NCBI GenBank assembly: GCA_948567375.1
Contig: OX419758.1
Span: forward strand, 43,529,001 to 43,593,000
Origin: Lunularia cruciata
Taxonomy: Eukaryota > Streptophyta > Marchantiopsida > Lunulariales > Lunulariaceae
Length of the DNA: 64,000 bases
Direction of reading: 5' to 3'
Below are positions 8,961 to 21,436 of the stretch, piece by piece. Numbering within the stretch: position 1 is the stretch's first letter; every line of letters starts with the position of its first letter. The notes below the pieces were generated by a model. It was not told where the DNA came from and did not search any database. It saw only the letters and a list, made by a program, of their open reading frames with translations. Made by a program: the position numbers and the translations under genes.

Positions 8961-11900
8961 AAAATAATAGCACTAAAATGATTTGATATTATAAAAATAA
9001 TATAAATAACATAAAAGTGTGCCTTATCAAGGAAGAGCCTTAATCTTAATAATAAATTAAATGTTTCTCTATTTAGTGACTTATCAACTTATCTTTCAAG
9101 GTTAGAGAATGATCACACTTTAGTATAATACACTAAATGCACTTTTCAATGGAACTTAAAATTTTCAAACTTCTTTCTTCAAACTTGCTGAATTGAGTGA
9201 GAAATTGTTTTAAAGAGATAGGAATGTAATGGTTATCTTTTTATAAATCTATTTGGAGGAATAATGAGTTAGTAATATTGATATAATCTCATAATAAATA
9301 AAAATTTAAGAGCTAATTTAAATTGATGCAAGCAAGGTATGCTAATACTCTTCTAGACCCAAAGATCTTTTGCAAATAATCCTCTATGAGTGCAAATTGG
9401 TTGTCATATAGCTTAAAGACTAAATAAATTTTGTTTGGCAATCTCTCCAAGCGTCACTTGAAGTCAATAGTAACAATTTTTGCTATAAGATACTCTTCTT
9501 TTGGAGCAAACAAGGTTGTCCCATAAATCTTGCTAGCATAGATTTATTCATATGTTGCTCAAGTTAGACTACTTCTATTTTGCAATCTCTTTTAGATCCA
9601 AATGATAAAACTTCCAATGAGATATTTTTTCATATTGGATTGATAAATTTGTCCCAATATTAACAATGTTAACAAAATTAATTATAGTTAAATTGCTAAT
9701 AAATTTTGTGAGCATTAATAATTTACTATCAATTTCATTAATCCCCTATTAGCAAATGTTTCTTGCATTCTTTCATAGAGTATCATATAATGGAGTTTAT
9801 GTTAACTAATCTTGCATGCATAAATTTTGTGGGTTTATCTCAAAGAGTAATTCATGCTAGCCTTACTTGCATATCTACATCCTCACTGAAAAACAGATTG
9901 AGCTATATTATCTTATTGCTTTTGTGCCTTTGAATAAAAAATACAACATGCCACTTAGACTCAAGTTAAGTGTTAGTATAAATGAACTTCCTTTTTGCCA
10001 ATGAGCTTTGTTTTTGCTCTTCTCATATGCTATGGAAGACAATGGTGAGATATAGTTGACTAAAAAGAAATAATTTCATATTTCTAAAGGTTACTTATAT
10101 TACAATCTAAAGTCCTTGTTAAACAAGACATTCTTCACACAATTAAGACAAACATAAAGTCTATGAAGTTGTTCAGGATAACATAATGCAAGCCTTAAAT
10201 TACAATGTTGCAAAGAAGACTTGAAATATGAAAAATGCATATTTATCTATTGAATATTTTTGGGTGGTTTTGAGTTACACATATATAACGCAGTTTACTA
10301 TTGCTTATATTAGAGGTATCTATTACTAGGTTTGTATTGATTGATAAGGAAGAAACTACAAAATCATTTTTTGATACCCAAAACCACATAAGTGTATTTA
10401 TATTGGATTATATAGGTATAACCTCTTAGGGAAAAATTTTAGATTATATTGTAGCGGAACTTCCATCTTGGAGTTTGGAGTGTCAAATTAACTTGGTATA
10501 AAAGAGGTCAAAGTCCTATGCTTTACCAAGTTAGGTGACTTTGAGAAAAGAAGAAGGTCAAGTAGGTCAATTTGCCTTGACCTTAAAAACATTAGAATAT
10601 CTCATAATATTAAATCAAGATAACATTCTAGATTCTTATATAGATTACTTAGAAGAACCTAAAGTGAAGCATGTGAAGGAAAAAAATTCATCCAAAAGTC
10701 TTTGAAACTAGGACTCCTTCACCTTAGCAAATTTGATTAAGTGAATGTTTTATGGAGTTATCAAGACATTTGTTACAAACAGGTTTGGAGAGTATATGAG
10801 GAGGAACTTAAGAAAGTATAGATATCAGTTCCTTACCATGAGCTTAAAGGATAGGAGTGAGTGTGTAAAGTGACATTTTGTGATTTCTATATAGATTTGT
10901 TAAATAAATATTGATGTTTTTACTTGTGAGTGCTACTATTATGATTGTTAATCTTGGAAGAACCTTTAATTGTAAGAGGACTTTCATGTAAGTGTTAGTG
11001 AGGTACTTTTGATATTGATATTGGTGAAGCCTTGTCTTATGAGAAATTTTGGAAGAGTAGTTTCCCAAGAGAGCTTATTGAGTAAAATGGTAATTCCTTA
11101 ATAAGCAATCAACCAAGTGAATGAGGATTTATTTTATAGTTATTTTCTTGATGGTGCTCAATACCATTCTTTTCTTACTTTTAGCTATGGTGCGCATTAA
11201 AACTATCACTAGAGGTATTCTCTAGGTAAGAGACACGCCTAACATTATTTCAGTAAGGGTTGTTCATATCTTAAACATACATGAGAGATCAATTTTTACT
11301 CCTCCACATTTTTTATTTGACCTTAAATGATCTCCTCACTTTGTGAACTTCCTTTTAAGTATATCTTCTAGAATACCTTTGATATTTATCTTTTTATAAT
11401 AAAAAATTTTCTACCTATTATAGTATAATTAATTTGAGCTTACAAGTTGTATGGCTTATAAACCTCCTTGTTCAAAATATCTCAAGAACTCAACGTGGTT
11501 GTAGTCCAAGTTGTGTATCAAATGGTGTCTCAACATGAAGTATAAAATTCTATCAAGAGTTCTATCTTGAATATCCAAGTATTTCTCAATTAGACCTGGA
11601 ATAGATTTACATTTTCCTATTGCAAACTATTGCAAGTAATAAAAAATAGGGAGGAAATAAAACCAATCATTTAAAGTGCTTATCATTGATAGATAGCTAA
11701 TAGCAATAGATAACAAAGAGTTGGTCCTCTTGATAAGGTGAAGATAATAGGTAACTTCATTCTTGAAATATATTTTATGCATTTATATTATATAATATAA
11801 CTACCATTATAACATCATGTTAGAAAACATAGGGAGCTTCACAAGAAGAGTTGTCATTATTTGCAAATAAATACTCCTTTTGGAGTCAAAGTCTACATTG

Positions 11901-12355
11901 TTTTTAGCCTTATTTTTGGTTACAACTTATATAGCAATTGAAGAGACATATATAGTGATCAAAGAAGAGAAGGCCATGTTAGATGAGCTGTGGTAAGATG
12001 TTTAATTTTTATAATAAAGTTTCTTCAAAAGGAAAAATTTGGGAAGCTCTATGATAAGTATTTTTCAGTCTAGGATGAGAACCATGATTTCTAAGCATGG
12101 TAAATTCTATAAAAGGAATACTGGAGAAGATAATACATAATCTATGTGGATTTTGATATCTTAGATACTCAATTAGAATTTTTTTCCTTGATGGAGATAC
12201 ACATGTATCGAATGAAAAGATATTTTGTTTTTTCTTCCTTCTACCTTAGACAAATAGTATGTTAATCTAAGTTGAATTTATTAAGTGTTTGTCAAAGTTA
12301 ATCTTTAATGTTGGAAAGTCAAGAATATATGCTTCAAATTCCTATTGCTTCACTG

Positions 12356-12393
12356 ATTTATAAGGTACCTCAATATTGAGGTACCTTATAAAT
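12356..12393. repeat. 38 bp perfect palindrome
   Basis: Two 19 bp arms with no spacer: ATTTATAAGGTACCTCAAT followed by its exact reverse complement. Long enough to form a stable hairpin or cruciform. No gene borders it, so a terminator role is not supported. Confidence 0.95.
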
Positions 12394-13344
12394 TATAATG
12401 TTGGAGCATGAAATAATCTTATCAAGGTAACATTGTGTTGGATAGTAATTTTCTTGTAGTTGTTACCAATCATTTACTATTATAAATAAAGTTTAAAGGT
12501 GCATTTTTTTTGTAGCTTTTTCCAGGAGTATCCAAAAATTCATGCAAAACATCCACAACAATCATAAAAACTAGGTAGCTTCTTGAACTAGTAAAATGTT
12601 TCAAGGTTTTCTTTGAGGAGAGAATTTATACAAAGCTAATTGAGAAGATTTAATGCACAAAGCCTATTTCATGAAATTTTGACGAGATAGTGTAAGATGC
12701 TATTATTTACTTCTTGCACTTCCTTAACATAAATGAATTTTAGAAGAATATCTTTGAAACAAGATAGATAAGAAAGCATTATATGCATGCAAATATCTAA
12801 AATCAAGGAAAATACAAAAAAAAATGAAGCTTTTTTGAGGGAACAACATAATCTTGAATGCATAATACTCCCTAGTATGAAAAAGTTAGTAGTATTGTAC
12901 ATAGAATTGTCTTATTCAATGTGTTTTGAGATGGTATCTCAAGAAGAAAGGACTTGAGGCAAATATTTCAACCCCAAAAGTTAAGGAAGATAGAATATAA
13001 ATTATTTTTATTAAAAATTCTGATAAGATTTGATAATAAAACTATTGAATGGATAACTCAAGCAAAATCAAGCCAAATATATGAGTTGTTTCTCCTTATA
13101 GCATTGATGAACCTCTATTAAGGTATGGTTCAACTAGTAGCCAAATAGGTCATTGGTTAAGGAGATACACTATCAATTAAGGCTCATGAAATCTAGTGAT
13201 TGCACTTAGTCCTAGTTTATAGTGGATTTTGACAACTATATTACTACCTTCTTACAAATTAGGTGAAAAATTGCTTTGTCAATCTAGAAAGCTTTTATGG
13301 CTCTAGTGGTATCTAGAGACCTCTATGAGATTCTTGTTTATAAT

Positions 13345-13405
13345 TAGATAGCTTATTATTAGATAGATATAGATAGATATGATATAGATAGTTTATTATT
13401 AGATA
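13345..13405. repeat. Microsatellite (GATA type) between two copies of a 20 bp word
   Basis: TTAGATAGCTTATTATTAGA-type words at both ends enclose several tagatagata units. A simple sequence repeat with a flanking direct repeat, probably produced by slippage. Confidence 0.75.
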
Positions 13406-13587
13406 TGTACTCTTCAACAAACCATTTCATAAAGAAGATATGTAGAAGTCAATTTTAATATTGATGTCCTTCTAGTAAGCACCAAATATGCCACAAATTG
13501 ATACCAAAGGAGAGGAGTGGAGAAATTTAGAAAGAAAAGATAAATGGAAAAGACCTTAGGATATTTTAGATCCTTCATATTACTCAT

Positions 13588-14252
13588 ATTGTCCATGGGC
13601 CATTAAGATAGTGCACCATGGACTAAGAAGGCAATGAACCAAACTCCATCATACTTTTCCAAAGCTCCAAGGCACCTTCAAGACTCAAGCCATTTCTCAC
13701 TAGAGAACTCAATGAGAGAGACCTAGTTTTAAATGAAAGGATGATAATTCCTTCCTCATCCCTTGTTAGATACTTATGAAATACTTTCTCAAAAAAATTA
13801 TTAATTACTAGAATAACTCAATTTTCTAGGTAAAAATATGTATATAGTAAAAAGTCTTAAGAAATATCCAAGTTTGTGGGAATAATCCCATAAGCATGTG
13901 GTTTTATCTTCACCTAACAACTAAGTTAAAGATTCCTTTATATGGAATTTCCTTGAACAAAGAAAAAATATGTACTAGAATGGCTTGTGGACTTAAGAGT
14001 TCACAAGTATTCCCACAAAGCCAAACATCAGAATAATATCCAGTCAATACTCTTGAGAAAATCTAGTAATGCTTGTCATTTCAATTTCCCCTAAAATGAG
14101 ATCATCTCATCTTGGCTGTGACTCACTCTAGCTAATCGCAACTAATGTTAAACTTCACTTGGTTAAACTTCACACAAGAAAGTATCTTTCAATTTCTTGC
14201 AATACTAAATTAAATATTTTAATAGGGCAGCTATGCACTAATGGATGTTATA
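13588..14252 (-). repeat. Family A LTR, old, solo or remnant
   Basis: Aligns to LTR A over nearly its whole length in minus orientation: the segment by 13612 (gcaccatggactaagaag) and the end at 14240-14252 (atgcactaatggatgtta) match. The inner terminal about 25 bp are lost or unrecognisable. No primer site or polypurine tract flanks it. Confidence 0.8.
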
Positions 14253-14575
14253 AATACTATGAAGAATCTAAATAAATGATATCAAATTGGGAAGTTGCTA
14301 AATAAAGAACAAGATACTATTAGGAAAGACCAATGGTGCACACACATTTTTGCATTTTTTTATAATAAAGATGTGGTATTCCTTTATTATTTGAAAGGAG
14401 AAACCTTCATATCTGGGGATTCTTCAGATCCATCATCCTATTTGCAAATATATAAAAAGGAAGGGTATGAAGAACAAGACAAGTACAAGAAGAGACCAAA
14501 CCAAAGAGACAAAGTACAAGGACTCTTTGCTGAAGAGTTTCATGACCAAAGATCATATTGCAAATTTTAACTCTT
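14253..14575. other. Short unassigned stretch
   Basis: Contains a 91-codon frame (14295-14570, plus) with no recognisable domain and high Lys/Glu/Tyr content. I see no support for it as a gene. Confidence 0.4.
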
Positions 14576-16310
14576 GTGTTTTGGTGCACAACTTTTTGCA
14601 ATAGTTGCAAAAAAAATTTCATTTTACTTCTCTGACAAAATAGAGCAAGTTATTATCATGTTTAGGGGAAGAAACTCCTTGTATGGGTATTATTTAGATT
14701 TTGTTTGTGTACTTTTTTGGATACAAAGAAAATATCATCAAAGATCTGTTCAATACAAAGAAATGGGTACAAAGAAGACAAGTCCAAAGAGGAGTTGAGT
14801 ATAGAGAGCACAAGTACAAAGAATCTTTGGAACCAAAGACCTTATGCCAATTTGAATGGTGCCACCACCTTGATAAAGAGTCACCACCAAGGATAGTTGG
14901 CATCTATTGGAGAGTTCTCATGTGTGAATAGTGATGGCTAATCCACTGAGGACCAATACCAAAGAACCCTTGACTATAAAACCAGGTGTCAATTGAGTAA
15001 TTTCACTTTTGCCCAAAAAAATTGGGAACTTTTCCAAAGAATTCTTGAATAGTTTTAACCCACCTTTAATGTTGTGCACTTGCGCACTTGGTTGAGATAG
15101 TCAAAGCAAAGAAAGATAATGAGGTCAATTAATGAGGTGATCTCAATCCACAAGAATTGACAAATGGATCATGAGAGCTAGAGTGATTTACTCTAGAGCA
15201 AGTATATTATATTTTTGCTATGGAATTTGGAGTTGAGTTCACCTACTGTCATTCAAGAGATGTAGAACTCAGAAAGCAACTAGGGATCTTCAAGGTAATC
15301 CTTCTAGTTAGGGAGAAGAACACTATAGGCTAGTACTAGGAGGAGACACAAGTCCCTCAGGAGTGATGATCTTAAATACTCAATGTTTGGACATGGGAGA
15401 TGATTTGAACAAAGCCATCACAAACTCCTTTGCAAAGAAGAGATCTATGAGCAATGGTTGGAAGGTGCACACTTAAAATAATTTTTTTGCCTAGAGTAAA
15501 CTACCTACTTAACCATCAACCATGAAATTTTCTTTGAGTAGTTATGTAGTGGAAAACCTGTCAATTGGGCCTACATTTTTTATAAGTATGCCCACTCCAT
15601 GATCAAGGAAATCCAAGAGGATAGAGGAGACACTTATCTTGCTCCATTTGCAATTCACTTCTATATGGGACTGAATATTTTGAGTGAAGATGAGAGGAGG
15701 CAGTTTGTCATACAATTTTATTTTGGAAGAGTAGTTTGCAGCTCATCACAAAGGACCTTCCTCAATCAAGAATCACAAGGATGTGGATGCCAAATTTCCT
15801 CATTATGGGAATTTTATGGAGGTGAAGCAAAATATAATGATAGTCACCCCAACAAGAAGAAGAAGCAAGAAGAAGGAACCTTCTCCAGTACTCCAGAGAA
15901 GATGCAAAAGAGAGCAAGGAAAAATCCTTATTTTGGTGATCTTTCTTTGTATAAAGATGAAAGAGCAGCCAAAGAAGAAAGTCAGGAAGAAGAGGAAAAA
16001 CATGAGCTCAATCTATAAGGGATAGAGTCAAACTCAATGGAAGATGGGGATGAATATAAAAATGTGGATCTGAAGAGAAGAAGTCATGCCCAAAGAACAG
16101 AAAGAACAGAAAGATCTTTGGCCCAAAGAACTTGCAATTTTGATTCATGTAGAGCAAAGTATTGAATTTCAAGAAGGAGTAAACATTGATGATGAGACCA
16201 AAGAAGCTTCAACCAAGCTTCACCAAGAAAGAGAGTGGTTTCAAACCCTCCATTGTCTTTTTTCTCCAATGGTTAATAATCATTGCTTGTCAATCTATCT
16301 ACCATAACAC
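14576..16310 (+). mobile_element. Ancient family D-like unit
   Basis: Starts TGTTTTGGTGCACAACTTTTTG, close to the family D terminus TGTGGTGCCCACATTTTTTG at 26455 (minus). About 930 bp further in, the translation around 15505-15720 resembles the family D ORF at the matching distance. Repeated cccaaag words stand where the GC-richer copy has cccgaag, as expected from loss of methylated CpG. A TATA-like box follows at 16432. The right boundary is uncertain. Confidence 0.55.
15490..16018 (+). pseudogene. Decayed family D ORF, plant-transposon-type protein
   Basis: The readable part (KPVNWAYIFY, then TYLAPFAIHFYMGLNIL) matches EPINWVRCFH and HYIVPFAAHFYLGLNLL of the protein at 25014-26096. The initial part has a stop, so the 139-codon frame from 15599 is only the distal portion. 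The last 70 residues are Lys/Glu-rich and may be frameshifted. Function unknown. Confidence 0.55.
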
Positions 16311-16869
16311 TTGAATCCAACTATTGCATACCAATGCCCATCAGTTTTTCTACCACAACACCAAAATCCGGTTGCTGCTAAGGACTTACTTCTGGTGCCA
16401 CTAAGGACCACACATGAATCCGATTCCACTATATATAAATATCAGCTTTACAACTGCCCGTTGAGTTGGAGTAACTCATTCCATTAAAGCATACACTCAA
16501 TAGATTAAAAACCAGATATTTATGTAAAATAAAACCGTTGATGAATCATGAAGCTTATTTCTTGAGGACTTAAATTAAAAAGACTAATGATGTCAAGGCA
16601 AACCTTCTTTTACTCTAAGCTAGAGTCAAGCATGATATACTATTCAAAATTATTTGGACTTTTGTTGACAAGAGTGGTTATACTTAGAAGCACTTATGAC
16701 TTTTTTAACCTATAAAGGAGATAAAGAAGTTGTTAGTTCATTTAAGTCTACATGGTATTGCTATATGTTTGCAGTAAACTTTCTATAAATATTTCAGTTT
16801 TTTGGGGATATTTAAATCTCAATATTGTATAAAATAAAATTTTAAACCATTTCTATATGAAATTATAGG
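16311..16869. other. Unassigned, with a TATA-like site
   Basis: No coding signal. The piece 16320-16500 is less AT-rich than its surroundings and contains TATATAAA at 16432-16439 in a context (ccactatatataaatatcagc is longer; core only cited) that looks like an LTR or gene promoter. It could be the U3/R part of the ancient family D-like unit. Confidence 0.4.
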
Positions 16870-17400
16870 AGATCAAATTTATTAGGTTGGAGGAAGCTAG
16901 AGCTATAGATTTGGTCCAAATTCAAAAATCTCAAGCTCAATATATGAGAGTGATGACAAGGATTTATGAAGGAGAAGAATATCACATTTCAAGGAAGGAG
17001 ATTGAGTAATGCTCTTTGATTCCATTTGCCACAAAAGAGTAAGTAATGTTGTGTTTATATCATAAAGCAATCATATAAAGATCATACTTTTGGAGTTAAA
17101 GAGATTGGAAGTAGAAAGTTTATAGAGTAAAGTGTTAAGTTGAAACCTTTCAATCAAAGGAAGTAGTAATTCATCCTAGGACAAAGAGAAAATTTATTTT
17201 GAAAACAGTTTTAACACCCTAGGTTGCACATAAGTCCAAAGTAGTATTTTGTAAGTCCATTGTATATTTTGGTGGTTTTGAGCTTGTTAAAATTAGCTAA
17301 TTTTACCAAAACTAATGCAAGATATCTTTAACTAGGTAATTAAAGAAAAAAATCAATACTTTACTTTTAAGTAGTTGAAGGTACTCCAATAGTGAAATTT
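16870..17400 (+). mobile_element. Old family A remnant: integrase end plus LTR start
   Basis: 16870-17030 aligns with the post-catalytic integrase region of A2 (ggaggaagctagagct versus the LEEARA codons of A2; then gaaggagattgagtaatg versus the EGDWVM codons). Near 17206 ttaacaccctaggttgcaca resembles the LTR A start. Frames are broken. The LTR part ends near 17400, where another family A piece begins. Confidence 0.55.
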
Positions 17401-17429
17401 AAGTTTGATTATAATGGATAAGACTTTCT

Positions 17430-18201
17430 TAAGAGATTTCTATATTGAACACATCATCATTAGTTTTGGTTGCCCTTTGGAGTTAGTTTGGATAGAGGAG
17501 AATTTACAAGAAGTATCACTACAAACATGCTAAGACATTTCTCTATCACAAATAGAGTGATCATATCCTATAAGCCAAACTCCAATGGCTTGAGAGAGAG
17601 AGAACCAATCAAACCTTTGTATGATATTGGCCAAAGTTGCAAAAATGAGAAGGTCTAAACTTCATTGCGACAAGAAAATTCATGAGGTTCTATGAGAAGG
17701 TAGGACAACAATAAAAAAATATTCTTCATTTCATATAGTATATGGTATTGAATCTTCTTTACTTATTCACTTTGATCTTCATACTTTTCAAAGCATTCAT
17801 AGGAAATTGAAGAAAGCACAAAGAATCAATGTAGAGAAGTATATGCCAACTCAAGGAATTGGAGGAAGCAAGAGAAATTGATATGGTTCATGTGGAATAC
17901 ACCCAAAGGAGAAAAGGAGCTATGACAAGAGGCAAGGTAAGAGGAAGGAAGAGCTCTTCAAGGAAAGTGATTGGATAGTGTTGTTTGATTCCATTTGATT
18001 GAAGAGATGCAAAAGAAGTTCTTGCCTAAATACTTTAAAACTTTCATAGTGGAGAACGTGTGGAGCAATAACACCTCTAATCTCAAGGGGTTGGGAGGAA
18101 GACACTTTGAAAGGATTAACCATGATAATTTGAAGTTATATCATAGAAGGTAAAGGGACTTTCACTCCAAGAATGAAGTGAAATCTTAGTCCAATGGTAA
18201 A
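17430..18201 (+). pseudogene. Family A integrase fragment
   Basis: Matches A2 integrase from just before the second catalytic Asp to the stop: the translation of 17470-17660 has PFGVSLDRGEFTRSITTNML, and 17990-18160 matches the C-terminal segment KKFLPKYF...HDNLKLYHRR. Several stops and indels. A degraded polypurine tract (18191-18201) precedes the LTR. Confidence 0.8.
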
Positions 18202-18503
18202 TGTAACACTTGTTGATGCATGCATGGTTTTATGGGATATTTACTTTGGTATTGTAAGTAGTTGAAGAAATTTTTATATAGAGTTTAACCATACTTCTAA
18301 ATTAGTCACGGTTAGCTAAAGTTAGTTATAGCTAAGATAGAAGTGACTCTAATTTGGAGAAAGGTGAAAGAGTGAACACCTTTGGATTCTAGTGTATCTA
18401 TTTTGTATTAATCTTAGATGTTTGGCTTTGAGTAAAGAAATTGAGAACTCTTGGGTCCAAAATCTTTTTGGTTCAAACTTTTCTATAGTCCAAGGATAGC
18501 CCA
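18202..18503 (+). repeat. Family A 3' LTR, truncated
   Basis: Begins TGTAACAC at 18202 and follows LTR A until about 18503 (tccaaggatagcccatg), where it meets the end of a family B LTR. The two families share the letters atgtaaaag at the junction, so the exact breakpoint is uncertain by a few bases. Confidence 0.85.
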
Positions 18504-18992
18504 TGTAAAAGAACAAGGAGATAAATAAGAGAATAGAAGATTTGATTGAAAGATCACATTGGGACTCTTGAATGAAATAAACTCCAAATGCCTAGCATGA
18601 ACTTGGGCTTTGATATTTAAATGGAACATTCAAGGCTCTTGAGAAGCTTCTTAGGAAGCTTCCTAAAAGCCATCTTCTTAGAGTGAAAGCTAAGCTAACA
18701 AGGAGCCTTCTCAAGAAGTTTCCTTCTAGAAGCCGCCTGCTTGGCATGCAAGCTAAGGTCATCAGGAAGCTTCCAAAGAAGCTTCCCTCTAGAAGTTACC
18801 TAATTGGTGTGCAAGCTAAGCTAGCTGAGAAGTTTCCAAGAAACTTCCTTCTAGAAGTTGCCTACTTGGCATACGCATTACTCAATATTTGGAAAGTACC
18901 AAGAAGTTTCCTAGATGTTTCTAGAATATTCTTATAATTCTTGGCAAAGTTGGCTTATTTGTAACTTTGCTAGTCTTGATTAATTCATCTAT
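18504..18992 (-). repeat. 3' LTR of B2
   Basis: Family B LTR in minus orientation with the characteristic GAAGCTTC repeats (18630-18900). Its outer TGTAACA end (near 18992) is mutated. No clean polypurine tract remains, but the following sequence 18993-19030 matches the B1 internal end. Confidence 0.8.
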
Positions 18993-19087
18993 ATTCTCTC
19001 ATTGCTAGTTGGTAATGTCCTTGTGACCATGGAAGCTTCAAACTCTTGGATGGCCTTTTTTTCATTATGGAGGTGAGAAAGAGGCTC

Positions 19088-19327
19088 CTATGTGTCATCA
19101 TGAAGAGGATACCCTTTCCAAATGACTTTGTACTCAGTATGTTGTTGGCAGCCATGTTCAATGTGGCAATGTGCATGGATATGATTAACTTCACACTCCT
19201 CATGATCATTGATAGGGATAGGAGGAGGAAGAGGTTGGACATAAATGGAAAAAGAAGATAGATTAGATATAAAGGCTTTTAACTTAGAAATATAAAAGAC
19301 AAGGTAGATTTGTATATGACAAGGCAA
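19088..19327 (-). pseudogene. Chromodomain end of B2 polyprotein
   Basis: The minus-strand frame reads INDHEECEVNHIHAHCHIEH then HTEYKVIWKGYPLHDDT, matching the chromodomain pattern in which aromatic and WKGY residues form the methyl-lysine binding fold. Such domains steer chromovirus integrase to heterochromatin. Broken upstream and downstream. Confidence 0.8.
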
Positions 19328-19339
19328 GCAACATGAGAA

Positions 19340-20560
19340 ATGATTTGGGCGGTATCAGATGGACCTATCCAATTAGGACCAAGTAGGAAGGGTAGATTAC
19401 TAGAAGAAAGCCTGAACTTATCACCTATTTGAAATTTGCCTGACCTTATCACCTATAAGTATCAATAATGTTCATCTGTACATTACTTTTGACATTGAAG
19501 ATTTTGAGCAACAAGGAAATGAGATTTGACTTGTTGTAGGGAGTGCAATATTGTGGTCAAGAAGGTAGAAGTATGACAAACATGAGATGGAAGAGGAGCA
19601 AGAAAGGAATCTAAAACAAGTGAGTCTTGGCCAAAATTAAGGAAGAAGGGAGAGAATTTGCTGCTTGCTTGCTTGGAGTTATTGTATACAAACTCAATAG
19701 CCAGAAGGCATTCATCCAAATTAGTATGATGAATGTTGACAAAGGTATGAAGTATATCCTCCAAGGTGAAATTTGCATGTTTGGTTTGCCAATTGACAAA
19801 GCCATAGGCCATTGACAAAGCAATCTTGGTGCCAAGTAGCTTGAAGAGTGCCTGCCAAAATTTATTGGTGAATTGAGTATCATTGTCAAAGATGAGTACA
19901 TGAGGCATCCTATGATGCTTGAAGACATTGTCAAAATAGATTTGGGCCAATATTAAAGCATCCACTATATCAAAATTTGATGCTAAATGGATTTTCTTAC
20001 TAAGCTTATCAATAAATACCATGACCGTTGGATGACCTTACTTTGTCCTTGTAAGGATATGATGAGACCTAAGCTCACATGTTTCCATCGAGCAGATGAG
20101 ATGGGAAGTGGGTGAAGGAGTCCACTCAGCTTTTAGTTATTGGCCTTGTTGCATTGGCAAATTTTATAAGATCAGAAAAACTCTTGAACCTCTTGGCACC
20201 ATCATTGGCATTGTAAGGTATCCAAGGTCTTGTCCACACCCATGTTACCAAAAATTGGTAACTCATGGGCTCCTTGAAGCCACAATAAGTCATAGATCAC
20301 CCTTGGTTGGAACATAGATCTAGTTCTCAAAGAATAGAAGGCCTTCCTTGAAGGAGAAGGTGTTATGTTCCTTGTCATGTGCTACAAGACAACCTTGTAC
20401 CATCTAAAAGAAGGGGTCTTGTTGTAAAATAGTGCTAAACTTGATTTAGACTTATAAGTCAATTGACACTATCATAATTGGTGTTGTGATGAGAGGTTTA
20501 GGAAGAGTCTTCAAATCAGGTTGTTGTGATAGGACATCAAGGATGACATGGAACCTATCC
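19340..20560 (-). pseudogene. Integrase of B2
   Basis: A 179-codon frame (19483-20022) covers VFIDKLSKKIHLASNFD, the second catalytic Asp (LIFDNDTQFTNKFW), and the region QTKHANFTLEDIL where Lys occupies the catalytic Glu position. The zinc-binding N-terminal part lies in 20030-20560 in broken frames. Confidence 0.8.
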
Positions 20561-21436
20561 AATTTGTATACAAGTTTGATATCAAACAATTGTAGTTGTT
20601 CTTCCCATCAATGATGTTGACTCTTCATGTGCTCCAAAATGCAATGTTTGCAACAAAGGTTTATGAAAAATTTGCATGATCACTTGTTTCTCCAAGAGAT
20701 AATGCCTCCATACCTTGGTGGCATCTACCATTGCTAATTGTTTTTTTTTTATCTTGAGAAGAGTAATTAATTTAGTGGTGTTTATTTGATGAGACACAAA
20801 GGCAATGGGATGTAACCCATCTAGAAATTCCTATTACAACATAGCTTCAATGGCAAAGTTAGAAGCATCAAAATGAACCACACAAGGTAGTTGATGATCA
20901 CATGGTTGAAGAAAAGGTCTTGAAGACACCATATGCTTCAATTTCTTGAATGCTTCTTTGTGCTTGGTGGTCCACTAAAAGCTTGAGGTCTTCTCCAAGA
21001 GATTGGTCTATGGTGTGGCCATATGAGCATAATAGTGGATGAACTATTGGTAAAGATTGTCAATCCATTAAATTCCCACACTTCTATTACATCCTTTGGA
21101 GTATGTCAATTACTAATGGCCTTGATTTTCTCCTCTTTCATCTTGATCTTCTTTAATGAGACCTTATGACCCAAGAAGGTAACTTTCTTCTACCAAAAGG
21201 CACACTTTGACTTCTTGTGATAACATTTCCATTGATGTGGTTATCTTAAGACTTATTGCACATGATTTTTATATTTTACCTCTATCTTGTCATAGATTAA
21301 AATACCATCCAATAATATCACCACGTACCAATACATCTGATCCATGAAGACTATGGGAGCATTAGTGAGCCCAAAAGGTAGAATTCTCTATTCAAAATGC
21401 ACATACTTTATGCAAAAGGCCATCTATTGCACATCT
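20561..21436 (-). pseudogene. RT (distal) and RNase H of B2
   Basis: Matches B1 through the RT thumb and RNase H (translation near 20700-20800 gives KVWRHYLLEKQVIMQ). Several stops. The RT palm upstream of 21436 is missing because the family C element begins there. Confidence 0.75.

Larger units (their letters stand above)
8961..13587. other. AT-rich, gene-free stretch
   Basis: About 4.6 kb in which I see no domain, zinc knuckle, RT or integrase motif on either strand. The longest frames are 60-77 codons and look random. It contains a 38 bp perfect palindrome (12356-12393) and a short GATA-type microsatellite (13345-13405). It may be very old transposon debris. Confidence 0.55.
18504..21436 (-). 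mobile_element. Family B chromovirus copy B2, 3' part
   Basis: On the minus strand: RT (from 21436), RNase H, integrase, chromodomain, 3' LTR. The upstream half is cut off where family C copy C1 begins at 21437. B2 is not continuous with B3, because both contain the RT/RNase H region. Many stops and indels. Confidence 0.88.

Noticed and set aside
9320-9960. Possible copia-type remnant
   Set aside because: Some phrases looked polyprotein-like, but no RT, integrase or RNase H motif could be placed on either strand.
18630-18900. GAAGCTTC repeats as a CRISPR-like or satellite array
   Set aside because: The units are part of the family B LTR, unequal in spacing, and occur in all B LTRs.
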